Shown: piece by piece, positions 1 through 7,229 of the stretch
Numbering within the stretch: position 1 is the stretch's first letter
Layout: every line of letters starts with the position of its first letter
Source of the DNA: Bacillota bacterium
Lineage (GTDB): Bacteria; Bacillota; Clostridia; Oscillospirales; Ruminococcaceae
DNA: 19,146 nucleotides
Reading direction: 5' to 3'
Assembly: GCA_023415575.1 (NCBI GenBank)
Contig: JAEZKF010000031.1
Coordinates: 1 to 19,146, forward strand
Notes under the pieces: generated by a model
What the model saw: only the letters and a program-made list of their open reading frames with translations
Databases searched by the model: none
Told to the model about the DNA's origin: nothing
Made by a program: the position numbers and the translations under genes

Positions 1-89
1 TTTTGCTTTAGAGATGTCAGTTGGCAAACCGCTTCTCTATTTTAGCAAAAGGAGTTTTTATTTCTTCCTTATCGCTTAAGCTCTTTTGA

Positions 90-113
90 ACCACGCGTCT
101 AACGCGTGGTTTT
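90..113 (+). terminator. Hairpin with short T tail, possible terminator of a gene left of the window
   Basis: ACCACGCGT at 90-98 pairs with ACGCGTGGT at 102-110 around a CTA loop and is followed by TTTT at 110-113. No gene of the window ends just before it on the plus strand, so it would end a transcript entering from the left. The core is two copies of the palindromic hexamer ACGCGT separated by 3 nt, an arrangement that recurs at 19088-19102. Confidence 0.4.
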
Positions 114-124
114 CGGTATACAAC

Positions 125-150
125 AAAAAACGGCGGGGAGTTCCCCGCCG
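125..150 (-). terminator. Intrinsic terminator of pduL
   Basis: On the minus strand the 9-bp GC-rich stem CGGCGGGGA/TCCCCGCCG (131-139 with 142-150) is followed by six T residues (complement of A125-A130). It lies 24 nt past the pduL stop codon. TTTT also follows on the plus side, so it may work in both directions. Confidence 0.85.
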
Positions 151-173
151 TTTTGGTTGCTATTCATTTTCTA

Positions 174-746
174 TTACAGGCGGACAATCTCGCCTTCTAC
201 CAGACCGGAGCATCCTGCTGCATTGGACTCGTCTGTGTCGATGTGCATAGCAAGCGCAAACTTGTCAGATACACGAACAACGACATCCTCAAAAATCAGG
301 CTTCTCTCGGGGGTTTTAACTCTTACTGCAACAATCTCTTTATCCGATACACCCAGAGCCTGTGCATCTTCAGGGGTTGCATGGATGTGGCGCTTAGCGA
401 TAATAACGCCTTCCTTGAGCTCCACCTCACCCTTGGGGCCGACAATCTTGCAGGCGCCGCTGCCCTTGGTGTCGCCGGACTCACGGATGGGGGCTACAAT
501 GCCGAGCGAACGGGCATCGGTAGCAGAAACCTCAACCTGGGTAGAGGGTCTTTCGGGGCCGAGGATGGATACACCCGAGATGCTGCTCTTAGGTCCGACT
601 ATTGTGACGCGCTCTTCGCAGGCAAACTGTCCGGGCTGTGAGAGATCCTTCTTCTTGGTCAGTGTTGCGCCCTCACCAAACAGGGTTTTAAGATCCTCTT
701 TGCTGACATGCACATGGCGTGCCGATGTTTCAACAATAAACTTCAT
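174..746 (-). CDS. pduL: PduL-type phosphate acyltransferase (phosphotransacylase)
   Basis: This 190-residue protein interconverts acyl-CoA plus phosphate with acyl-phosphate plus CoA. It belongs to the PduL/PTAC family, which is unrelated in fold to Pta. Visible family marks are two related halves carrying zinc-ligand histidines: ARHVHVS (H11, H13) and KRHIHAT (H120, H122), with a further His in AMHIDTDE (H168). The ATG at 746 is preferred over an in-frame TTG 21 nt upstream because GGAAGGAAAGG sits at the right distance from the ATG. There is no N-terminal extension resembling a microcompartment-targeting peptide, and no shell-protein or diol-dehydratase genes lie nearby. It is therefore probably a cytosolic enzyme of acetate or propionate formation, paired with an acetate kinase elsewhere. 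It is monocistronic, with its own promoter and terminator. Confidence 0.92.
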   Translation of the reverse strand: MKFIVETSARHVHVSKEDLKTLFGEGATLTKKKDLSQPGQFACEERVTIVGPKSSISGVSILGPERPSTQVEVSATDARSLGIVAPIRESGDTKGSGACKIVGPKGEVELKEGVIIAKRHIHATPEDAQALGVSDKEIVAVRVKTPERSLIFEDVVVRVSDKFALAMHIDTDESNAAGCSGLVEGEIVRL

Positions 747-849
747 TTGACAAACCTTTCCTTCCAAATCGAGTTAAAGAATAAAGTGCAGTGTTGCAGT
801 GATGTACAAGAAGGTTTACAATACCGCGCTTGCATAATCTTATATTCTT

Positions 850-878
850 ATTGTACGATGAAACACAGCTTTTTTCAA
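850..878 (-). promoter_or_regulatory. Sigma-A promoter of pduL
   Basis: Read on the minus strand: TTGAAA (-35, 873-878), 17-bp spacer, TACAAT (-10, 850-855). Transcription would start near 843, giving a 5' UTR of about 97 nt in which no recognised element was seen. Confidence 0.6.
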
Positions 879-959
879 GACTAATCCCCGAAAACCGATA
901 CGCAAATGCCGTCTTAGGTTTTGCCCGTTATTTACATAGTAGTGGGAAGTGCCAAGTTA

Positions 960-968
960 TGTTATAAT
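960..968 (+). promoter_or_regulatory. Extended -10 promoter of the uracil-DNA glycosylase gene
   Basis: TGTTATAAT is a perfect TGnTATAAT extended -10 element with TATAAT at 963-968. There is no good -35 box at 16-18 bp, which is usual for extended -10 promoters. The leader of about 95 nt to the ATG at 1070 contains no structure I recognise. Confidence 0.55.
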
Positions 969-1069
969 AGCCGCAGGAGCAGGATAAGTCCAATGAAGCC
1001 TGTAGGTTCGATTAATACAGTTTTATGATACCCACCTTTTGATGTGATATAAAACGGAGGATGTACACG

Positions 1070-1645
1070 ATGTCAAATGAGTTAAGCCAGTTGAAGGAAT
1101 CGGTAAGTAAGTGTACCGCATGCTCCTTGTGCGAGAGCAGGACAAACGTCGTATTCGGCGTGGGCGTGCCCGATGCCGAGGTGCTTTTTATCGGCGAGGC
1201 ACCCGGGGCGGAAGAGGACAAGCAGGGCCTGCCCTTTGTAGGTCGCTCGGGCAAGCTGCTTGACACACTGCTGGCATCCATTGAGCTATACCGCGACAAG
1301 AATATCTATATTGCAAACATTATAAAATGCCGCCCGCCGGAAAACCGTGATCCGCTGCCCGAGGAGCAGAAGGCCTGCTTTGCCCACCTATCGCGGCAGA
1401 TTGAACTCATTAACCCGAAGATTATCGTGTGCGTCGGCCGCATTGCCGCAAAGCGCTTTATCAGCGAGGACTTTAAGGTGACCACCGAGCACGGGCGCTG
1501 GATTGAACGGGACGGGCGGTTTATTATGGGCACACTTCACCCCGCAGCGCTTTTGCGCAACCCGTCGCTTAAATCCGCCGCCTTTGAGGATGCTCTTATT
1601 TTACGCAGCAAAATTCAGGAGATATGCACACATACATATCGGTAA
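1070..1645 (+). CDS. Type-4 (Fe-S) uracil-DNA glycosylase
   Basis: This 191-residue protein should remove uracil from DNA as the first step of base excision repair. The family-4 marks are all present: motif 1 GEAPGAEED (about residues 42-50), FVGRSGKLLD, KCRPPENR, and motif 2 HPAALLRNP near residue 157. Four cysteines, C15 and C18 (CTAC), C87 (KCRPP) and C103, are spaced as the [4Fe-4S] ligands of this family. The ATG at 1070 is chosen because ACGGAGG ends 9 nt before it; the in-frame ATG at 1061 directly abuts that site. It is read alone from an extended -10 promoter. Full length for the family, with no unusual feature. Confidence 0.93.
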   Translation: MSNELSQLKESVSKCTACSLCESRTNVVFGVGVPDAEVLFIGEAPGAEEDKQGLPFVGRSGKLLDTLLASIELYRDKNIYIANIIKCRPPENRDPLPEEQKACFAHLSRQIELINPKIIVCVGRIAAKRFISEDFKVTTEHGRWIERDGRFIMGTLHPAALLRNPSLKSAAFEDALILRSKIQEICTHTYR

Positions 1646-1664
1646 GCTTATGCCCGATTATCGA

Positions 1665-1693
1665 TTTACAAAAATTTCATGACATGGTATAGT
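1665..1693 (+). promoter_or_regulatory. Sigma-A promoter of the glycosyltransferase/acyltransferase genes
   Basis: TTTACA (1665-1670), 17-bp spacer, TATAGT (1688-1693). The start would be near 1700 with a UTR of about 128 nt before the ATG at 1828. Confidence 0.55.
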
Positions 1694-1827
1694 ATTGACG
1701 CAAGGTATTTACAAATTGATTGAATGATTTCGTCTTTCTATCTCGTTATAGTACATGCAATATTTGAAGCCCGCCAATTACTACTGTGGGAATGAAAGCA
1801 TACTACTTTCCCTAAAGGAGCCTTTCA

Positions 1828-2889
1828 ATGTGCAAAATTAACGTTGTTGCGGTTATTCCCGCATACAACCCGGACGAGAAGTTACTCCGAACCCTATCTG
1901 ACCTTGTGCAGGTTGGATTTCGCGAAATCATTGTTGTAAACGACGGGAGCAAACCGCAGTGTGATGCGGTTTTTGCCGAGGCACAAAGCCGTTTTGGCTG
2001 TCATGTTCTTGCGCACGCTGTCAATCAGGGTTATGGTCGTGCTTTAAAGACCGCCTTTAACTATTTCTTGCTCAACTATCCCGACCATGTCGGTGTGGTG
2101 ACATTGGATGCGGATGGTCAGCATGCGGCGTCTGATACCCTGCGCTGCGCTCAGGAGCTTATGGCCTATCCCGACTGTCTCATACTCGGCTGCCGAGACT
2201 TCTCCGGCTCCCATGTTCCTTGGAAAAGCCGGGCCGGCAACGTGATAACCCGCAACGTATTCCGGTTTTTGTGCGGCATTAAGGTAACCGATACCCAGAC
2301 CGGACTTCGCGCCTTCTCGCGCGAGCTTGTAGCGCGGCTGATTGTGGCAAGCGGCGAGCGGTATGAGTTCTGCTCAAGCGTACTGATTGAGGCAAAGAAG
2401 CTGGATATCACCATCCGCGAGGTAGGTATAGAGACTATTTACATCGATGGAAACAGCTCCTCTCATTTTCGCGCCCTGCGTGATTCCGCGCGTATCTATG
2501 CGCTCATTTTTAAGTTTTTGCTCTCCTCCATTGCATCCTTTGCAGTGGATATTGTACTGTTTAGTATCATTCTCTCTTTGACCAAGGAGATGTCGCTTGC
2601 CTACAACACCCTTGCGGCTACCTACATAGCGCGCATCGGCTCGGCGATATTTAACTATCAGGTAAACCGCAACATCGTGTTCCGCAAGGGGCAGAAGCGT
2701 TCTCTTATCCGGTATGCCTTTGTTTGCGTTTTGCAGACCACGGCCTCCTATCTTGCGGTATTCTGGCTGACCAAGCTGCTTGGCATCAGCGCCATTGCCG
2801 TCAAGGTCGTGGTGGATATGGTGCTGTTCCTTATCAGCTTTCAAATTCAGCGCGAATGGGTATTCAGACGCCTCTCAAAGACAAAATAA
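1828..2889 (+). CDS. Glycosyltransferase family 2 fused to a GtrA-like membrane domain
   Basis: A 353-residue two-domain protein. Residues about 5-220 are a GT-A fold transferase of the polyprenyl-phosphate sugar synthase type (DPM1/GtrB-like): VVAVIPAYNPDE at the N-terminus, VVNDGS at 37-41, the metal/nucleotide motif DADGQH at 94-99, and DTQTGLRAFS at 155-164. Residues about 228-350 are a GtrA-like domain with about four membrane segments, ending in the typical FQIQREWVF motif. The fusion implies that sugar is charged onto a polyprenyl phosphate at the cytoplasmic face and flipped by the GtrA part for use outside. AAAGGAG at 1814-1820 lies 7 nt before the ATG. The acyltransferase 164 nt downstream probably modifies the same surface glycan; the glycan itself cannot be told from here. 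Confidence 0.88.
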   Translation: MCKINVVAVIPAYNPDEKLLRTLSDLVQVGFREIIVVNDGSKPQCDAVFAEAQSRFGCHVLAHAVNQGYGRALKTAFNYFLLNYPDHVGVVTLDADGQHAASDTLRCAQELMAYPDCLILGCRDFSGSHVPWKSRAGNVITRNVFRFLCGIKVTDTQTGLRAFSRELVARLIVASGERYEFCSSVLIEAKKLDITIREVGIETIYIDGNSSSHFRALRDSARIYALIFKFLLSSIASFAVDIVLFSIILSLTKEMSLAYNTLAATYIARIGSAIFNYQVNRNIVFRKGQKRSLIRYAFVCVLQTTASYLAVFWLTKLLGISAIAVKVVVDMVLFLISFQIQREWVFRRLSKTK

Positions 2890-2933
2890 CACTGCGATTG
2901 ACTTGCTTTATTAGAAAGTCCGTCCACCGACAC

Positions 2934-2959
2934 GCCCAATTCCATATTGCGAATTGGGC
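2934..2959 (+). repeat. Inverted repeat between the glycosyltransferase and acyltransferase genes
   Basis: GCCCAATTC (2934-2942) pairs perfectly with GAATTGGGC (2951-2959) around an 8-nt loop. No T run follows on either strand, so it is not a classical terminator. It could be an mRNA processing or stability element, or a protein-binding palindrome. Confidence 0.45.
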
Positions 2960-3053
2960 ATTGTACTTTATGATATGGAAATTAGCTGTGCTTTACAGTG
3001 GGCACATCTGCCGGATAAATCCCCCTGATTACCGGATGAAAGGAATGAAAACG

Positions 3054-4124
3054 ATGAGTAAGGCGAATAAGGCTGCCCCTGCACAGCGGATGGTGTATCT
3101 TGATATCATCCGTATTGCGGCTATCTTTTCGGTCATCATCATACATGTTACTACCTGCGAATGGTACTCCCTGCCTGTTGCCTCTTTGCGCTGGCAGGTG
3201 TTAAATCTGTTTAATGCGGCAAACCGCTGGTGCATCGCAGGCTTTGTGCTCATGAGCGGACGCGCCTTTTTGAACCCTGCAAAGCCTGTGTCCTTTGCCG
3301 TGCTGTTTAAAAAGAATGTCCTGCGGATGCTCTTTTCCCTCATCTTTTGGTCAACAGCCTACCACCTGTATGAGACTGCCCTTGTTGCAGGGCGGATTAC
3401 AGCATACGACCTGTTAGGCGGCATTACTTCGGTGTTTACCCTTAGTGCCCGCCGCCATCTGTGGTTTTTGTACCTGATGATCGGGCTTTACCTGCTTACC
3501 CCGGCCTTGCGCAGGCTTGTAGAACGCTTATCCGTGCGCACTCTGGTAGGCAGCAGCATAACTCTTCTTCTAATATCAGGGATTACGCCGCTTGTTTTAT
3601 ACGGCACTGTAACCTATGCCTATATGCAGTACGTTATGCAGGTGCCCGGATTTATCGGGCTTTTTATCCTCGGCTATTGCCTTGACCGCGTTCATCTTTC
3701 TGTCCGCACGCTGCGTCTGTTGTGCGCAGCAGGCGTGTTCGGCGCCTTGTTTACCATCGTCGGCACTTCAATTATCTCTGTGCAAACCGGCACCGCCACG
3801 CAGATTTTATACGCCAATACCGCGCCGAACGTCGTCATCACCGCGGTTGGACTGCTGGCCTTTGGCAGAAAGCGCCTGTATGCGCTCAGCTTCGGCCAAA
3901 AGTGGGACAAGCGCATTTCAAAGCTTGCCTCCCTTACCTATGCCATCTACCTTGTCCATGACTTCTTTGTCATTGCGCTTGAGCGCGGCCTTGGCGGTAT
4001 CTCGATAGCGCTTTTGCAGCCGACGCTTTCTGTACTGACCTTTTCCTGCTGGGTTTTCCTGCTTTGCACACCGGTTGCATATCTCTTGCGCAAGATACCC
4101 GTTTTAAACAGGTATATTGCGTAA
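3054..4124 (+). CDS. Acyltransferase-3 family integral membrane protein
   Basis: A 356-residue polytopic membrane protein of the OafA/WecH-like acyltransferase-3 family, which transfers acetyl or similar groups to cell-surface sugars. Family marks are the N-terminal YLDIIRIAAIFSVIIIHV segment, SGRAFLNP with a following basic loop, RRHLWFLYLMIGLYLLTP in the middle, and YAIYLVHDFFV near the end; about ten hydrophobic segments can be counted. The reading frame is open far upstream, to 2724, but that part overlaps the glycosyltransferase gene in another frame. The ATG at 3054 follows AAAGGA by about 9 nt and is taken as the start; 3045 and 3036 are alternatives. It is likely cotranscribed with the glycosyltransferase. 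The acyl donor and acceptor are unknown. Confidence 0.85.
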   Translation: MSKANKAAPAQRMVYLDIIRIAAIFSVIIIHVTTCEWYSLPVASLRWQVLNLFNAANRWCIAGFVLMSGRAFLNPAKPVSFAVLFKKNVLRMLFSLIFWSTAYHLYETALVAGRITAYDLLGGITSVFTLSARRHLWFLYLMIGLYLLTPALRRLVERLSVRTLVGSSITLLLISGITPLVLYGTVTYAYMQYVMQVPGFIGLFILGYCLDRVHLSVRTLRLLCAAGVFGALFTIVGTSIISVQTGTATQILYANTAPNVVITAVGLLAFGRKRLYALSFGQKWDKRISKLASLTYAIYLVHDFFVIALERGLGGISIALLQPTLSVLTFSCWVFLLCTPVAYLLRKIPVLNRYIA

Positions 4125-4144
4125 GTCTTTCTATGCTTTCGTGT

Positions 4145-4173
4145 TTGAAAAAGCAAAAGTTATATGGTAAAAT
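4145..4173 (+). promoter_or_regulatory. Sigma-A promoter of the HD-GYP/ParA/ComFB operon
   Basis: TTGAAA (4145-4150), 17-bp spacer, TAAAAT (4168-4173). Transcription would start near 4180, with a UTR of about 125 nt. I recognise no cyclic-di-GMP riboswitch motif in that UTR. Confidence 0.6.
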
Positions 4174-4305
4174 GAATCAGGATAATTCCTACATTTTGCG
4201 ATAATATGTCTGTTTTTTCGATGGTCTTTGCTAGATGTGGGCTGGTATGCACACATTGCCATTCCTACAACAGCTAACAGGCAGAGCAGTTAGGACAGGA
4301 CGGAT

Positions 4306-5382
4306 ATGATTTTTTTACCTACCCACCAACTGGTTCCAGGTATGGTCATTTCTCGCGATATCAGACTGTATAACTACGACGATTTTACAACCATCCTTCT
4401 CAAACGCGGTGAAGCGCTGACTGAAAACTACATCAAACGCCTAATGGCCTGCGGGTTTGCGGGCGCTTACGTCAATGACGGTGTGAATGATGATGTCGTT
4501 TTGGAAGGCGGCATAAACGAGGAGCTGAAGATTAAGGCTGTTGCCAGCATCAAGCAGCTTTATATCAACTTTAAAGGCCAGAGTGACGCGGTTGTCATCA
4601 AACAGATTGACAACATCGGAACCATTACGGAGAACCTCATAGAGGATATCTCCCGCAACAGCCAGTTTATGACCAACATCATCGACCTAAAGATGTACGA
4701 TGACTATACCTATCATCATTCGCTCAGTGTTGCGGTGCTTGCAATTGCAATGGGCATCACCCTTGAGTTTGACACCAGCAAGCTGTATGAGCTCGGCCTG
4801 TGCGCCATGCTGCACGACATCGGCAAGCTGGATGTCCCGCTTGAGATACTCAACAAGCCCGCGCGTTTGACGCCTCAGGAGTTTGACCTTGTAAAGCAAC
4901 ATCCGCTTAATGCCACGAACTACTTTAAAGGCAAGAACATGATTCCCACCGCAACCTATGACGGCATTTTAAGCCATCATGAGCGGTACGACGGCACGGG
5001 CTATCCCTATGGCATAGCGGGGGACGATATCCCCGAGTTTGCCCGCATCCTTACCATTGCGGATGTGTACGATGCCCTGACCTCCAACCGCCCCTACCGC
5101 CGTCCCAACCTGCCGAGCGAGGCAATCGAGTACATCATGGGCGGCGTTGGAACCTTCTTTGACGAGGAGTATGTGCGCGTGTTCCTGCGCAAGGTGGCCC
5201 CTTATCCCGTGGGCACCTGTGTGCGCCTGAGCAACGGTATCATCGGCGTCGTAACCAAGAATCATGAGTCCCAGCCTCTGCGCCCCCTTGTGCGCAACGT
5301 TGAGGATGAAACCATCCTGTATGACCTGCTTGAGGACCCCGACCTGCGCAACGTAGTGGTGGTAGGACTTGGGTATCAATGA
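4306..5382 (+). CDS. HD-GYP domain protein, predicted cyclic-di-GMP phosphodiesterase
   Basis: A 358-residue soluble protein. Residues about 1-115 form an N-terminal region beginning IFLPTHQLVPGMVISRDI, like the small domain that precedes many clostridial HD-GYP domains. Residues about 125-300 are the HD-GYP domain: YHHSL at 136-140, the catalytic pair in MLHDIGK (H170, D171), KQHP (H199), and the signature HHERYDGTGYP at 224-234, followed by ADVYDALTS with D253. All metal-ligand positions I can align are intact, so it should be active; the family hydrolyses cyclic di-GMP to GMP or pGpG. A C-terminal segment of about 55 residues (GTCVRLSNGIIGVVTKNH) follows. There is no receiver domain or membrane segment. 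The next gene is 61 nt downstream with no terminator between. Confidence 0.92.
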   Translation: MIFLPTHQLVPGMVISRDIRLYNYDDFTTILLKRGEALTENYIKRLMACGFAGAYVNDGVNDDVVLEGGINEELKIKAVASIKQLYINFKGQSDAVVIKQIDNIGTITENLIEDISRNSQFMTNIIDLKMYDDYTYHHSLSVAVLAIAMGITLEFDTSKLYELGLCAMLHDIGKLDVPLEILNKPARLTPQEFDLVKQHPLNATNYFKGKNMIPTATYDGILSHHERYDGTGYPYGIAGDDIPEFARILTIADVYDALTSNRPYRRPNLPSEAIEYIMGGVGTFFDEEYVRVFLRKVAPYPVGTCVRLSNGIIGVVTKNHESQPLRPLVRNVEDETILYDLLEDPDLRNVVVVGLGYQ

Positions 5383-5443
5383 CAGTGCTTCATAACAATC
5401 GTATCTATGCTCTTTATCATACATATAAGGTGGATGGCTGAAG

Positions 5444-6214
5444 ATGAAAAAGATAATAGCAGTAACCAACCAAAAGGGCGGCGTAGGCAAAACCACAACC
5501 AGTTCTGCCCTAGCAGGCGGGCTGAAACTCTTGGGATTCAAGGTGCTTGCCATCGACCTTGACCCCCAGGGCAACCTCAGTTTCAGCGTGGGTGCAGAAA
5601 CAGAGGAAAGCCCCACTATCTATGATGTCTTTAAGGGGCAGGTTTCGTTTGCCGACGCCATTCAGGAAACCAAAACCTGCGACATTCTGCCCTCTAACAT
5701 TCTGCTGAGCGGCGCGGAGCTTGAATTCAACCGCCCCGGCCGCGAGCACATACTCAAAGAGGCGATGGGCGACATCGCGGATGAATATGACTATATCATC
5801 ATCGATACCCCTCCGGCTTTGAGTATCCTTACCGTAAACGCCTATACCGTGGCAACCAGCATCATCATCCCAATGGTGCCGGAAATCCTGAGTCTTCAGG
5901 GCATTTCGCAGCTCAAAGAGACCATTGACACGGTGCGCAAATACTATAACAACAACCTTTCCATAGAGGGCATTCTGCTTACCAAGTACAACAACCGCAC
6001 AAACCTCACGCGAGATGTAGAGGACCTTGCAAAGGTGGTTGCACGGCAGCTGAACACTGTGGTATTCAAGGCGAAGATTAGAACAAGCGTGGCGGTGGCT
6101 GAGGCTCCCGCTCACTGTGAGAGCATTATGACCTATGCTCCCAAGGCAACCGCCGCCCGCGATTACAGTATGCTGATTAACGAACTGTTAAAGCGGGGTG
6201 AATCGAATGGCTAG
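5444..6214 (+). CDS. ParA/Soj family ATPase
   Basis: A 256-residue deviant Walker-type ATPase of the ParA/MinD group. The Walker A motif is KGGVGKTT at 11-18, with both the signature lysine K11 and the catalytic lysine K16. The A' motif is IDLDPQGN (37-44) and the Walker B motif is IIIDTPP (118-124). The length and the lack of an N-terminal DNA-binding domain match chromosomal Soj/ParA proteins. Such ATPases form ATP-dependent dimers on DNA and position chromosome, plasmid or protein cargo, normally with a ParB-type activator. No ParB gene follows. The next ORF overlaps this one by 8 nt and encodes a proline-rich, ComFB-ended protein, which is the obvious candidate partner. It lies behind an HD-GYP gene. 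Its cargo is unknown. Confidence 0.93.
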   Translation: MKKIIAVTNQKGGVGKTTTSSALAGGLKLLGFKVLAIDLDPQGNLSFSVGAETEESPTIYDVFKGQVSFADAIQETKTCDILPSNILLSGAELEFNRPGREHILKEAMGDIADEYDYIIIDTPPALSILTVNAYTVATSIIIPMVPEILSLQGISQLKETIDTVRKYYNNNLSIEGILLTKYNNRTNLTRDVEDLAKVVARQLNTVVFKAKIRTSVAVAEAPAHCESIMTYAPKATAARDYSMLINELLKRGESNG

Positions 6215-6890
6215 AAAAAGCAGCAAGACCGCTCATGTGCTTAATCTTTTAACAACCGGCAGCGCACATGACGACCTTGTGCAGGATATCGAGCAGCAGG
6301 ATGAGGAAATCTCGGTTGCAAAGCTCATACAAAAGCAGCCTGCCGCAAAAAAGGTACAGCCGAAGAAATCCTCGCCCCAAAAGGCCGCTATAGAGCCGAA
6401 GGAAGCTGCCGAGGTTATAATAGAGCAAGAGCCCGAGCCACCGATGCCCGAGCCCGAGACCTCTACCGCCCAGCCGGAACCCGCATACACCGCTCCGCCT
6501 GAGCCTGTGCAGCCCGCTCCCCAACCGGTTACGGCGACCGCTCCTGCAGCACCTGCTGTAGCGCAGGTTGAAGCCGCACCCCCTGTTCCCCAGCCGGAGC
6601 CTGAGGCGCGACGCACGGTTGACGATGATTTATATGAGCTTGTAAACATTGCAGAGCTTGCCATAAAGGAGAAGATAACATCTGTTACCGAGCGCATGAA
6701 CCTGTGTGACTGCATTAAATGCCGTCAGGATGTCATAGCATTTGCCCTTAACCTCCTCCCCTCCCGCTACCTGCCGCAAAACCGTGCGGGCAGCTTAGAG
6801 ATTGACCGTTACCTCTCCGAACACGGTCGCGAGGTGACCGCCGCGTTAGTAAAGGCCTGCATCAAGGTAAAGGCCAGCCCCAGACATTAA
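6207..6890 (+). CDS. Proline-rich protein with C-terminal ComFB-like domain, candidate ParA partner
   Basis: A 227-residue protein in three parts. Residues 1-20 are basic (MARKSSKTAHVLNLLTTGSA), reminiscent of the short N-terminal peptides by which ParB-like partners stimulate ParA. Residues about 45-135 are a low-complexity linker rich in Pro, Glu, Ala and Gln. Residues about 140-222 resemble the late-competence protein ComFB, with CDCIKC (C167, C169, C172) followed by RQDVIAFALNLLPSRYLP. The ATG at 6207 is chosen over the GTG at 6198 because GGGGTG precedes it by 6 nt; it overlaps the parA stop, so translation is probably coupled. ComFB-domain proteins of cyanobacteria have been reported to bind cyclic dinucleotides, which would fit the HD-GYP gene in this operon. 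The function here is inferred, not shown. Confidence 0.75.
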   Translation: MARKSSKTAHVLNLLTTGSAHDDLVQDIEQQDEEISVAKLIQKQPAAKKVQPKKSSPQKAAIEPKEAAEVIIEQEPEPPMPEPETSTAQPEPAYTAPPEPVQPAPQPVTATAPAAPAVAQVEAAPPVPQPEPEARRTVDDDLYELVNIAELAIKEKITSVTERMNLCDCIKCRQDVIAFALNLLPSRYLPQNRAGSLEIDRYLSEHGREVTAALVKACIKVKASPRH

Positions 6891-6915
6891 ATTATTACAA
6901 GTAATAATAAGCAAA

Positions 6916-6946
6916 GGCTGTATGCACAAAGCATACAGCCTTTTTT
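6916..6946 (+). terminator. Strong intrinsic terminator of the HD-GYP/ParA/ComFB operon
   Basis: GGCTGTATGC (6916-6925) pairs perfectly with GCATACAGCC (6931-6940) around ACAAA and is followed by six T residues. It separates this operon from the converging feo operon; on the minus strand the tail is only AAA/TTT, so it may act weakly there too. Confidence 0.92.
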
Positions 6947-6990
6947 CGTTTGATTAACTGATTGCAAGGCAAGCCACTACTTTTTAGAGC

Positions 6991-7164
6991 TTAGTTGAAA
7001 GAGGTTTTGCTCTCCTCGTTCTTTTCTACAAAGCAGGCGCCGTCGCAGGTCTTAGAAGCGGAGCATCCCACACATTTGCCTTGTTTTGCCTTTTTAATGC
7101 TGTAAACAGCAGCGAGCACAAAGCAAGCGAGAACAAGACCTCCGATGATAATTGTAGCAGCCAT
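6991..7164 (-). CDS. FeoB-associated Cys-rich membrane peptide
   Basis: A 57-residue protein. It starts with one membrane helix (about residues 4-22, TIIIGGLVLACFVLAAVYSI), then a basic stretch KKAKQGK, then a cysteine cluster CVGC at 31-34, C40 and C44, then an acidic tail. This is the layout of the small Cys-rich proteins that follow feoB in many Clostridia. The gene lies 65 nt behind feoB on the same strand and has AGAAAGGA about 8 nt before its ATG. A role in iron handling at the FeoB exit or in assembling the transporter is usually assumed for such proteins but is not established. Confidence 0.88.
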   Translation of the reverse strand: MAATIIIGGLVLACFVLAAVYSIKKAKQGKCVGCSASKTCDGACFVEKNEESKTSFN

Positions 7165-7229
7165 AATTTTGGTCCTTTCTCCGCGCGTTTAAATAAAGAT
7201 TTTGTCGACAGCTACGCGGGGCTGACATG

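Noticed and set aside
2724..3053. N-terminal extension of the acyltransferase frame by 110 codons
   Set aside because: It overlaps the end of the glycosyltransferase gene out of frame, has no fitting ribosome binding site, and adds sequence unlike acyltransferase-3 proteins, which begin just before the YLDIIR motif.
5383..5443. Separate promoter or terminator between the HD-GYP and parA genes
   Set aside because: The 61-nt gap shows neither a GC stem with T run nor a -35/-10 pair, so the genes are treated as one operon.
6233..6715. Long minus-strand ORFs within the ComFB-domain gene
   Set aside because: They mirror the Pro/Ala/Glu-rich linker, giving Ser/Gly/Ala-rich low-complexity sequence with no ribosome binding site.
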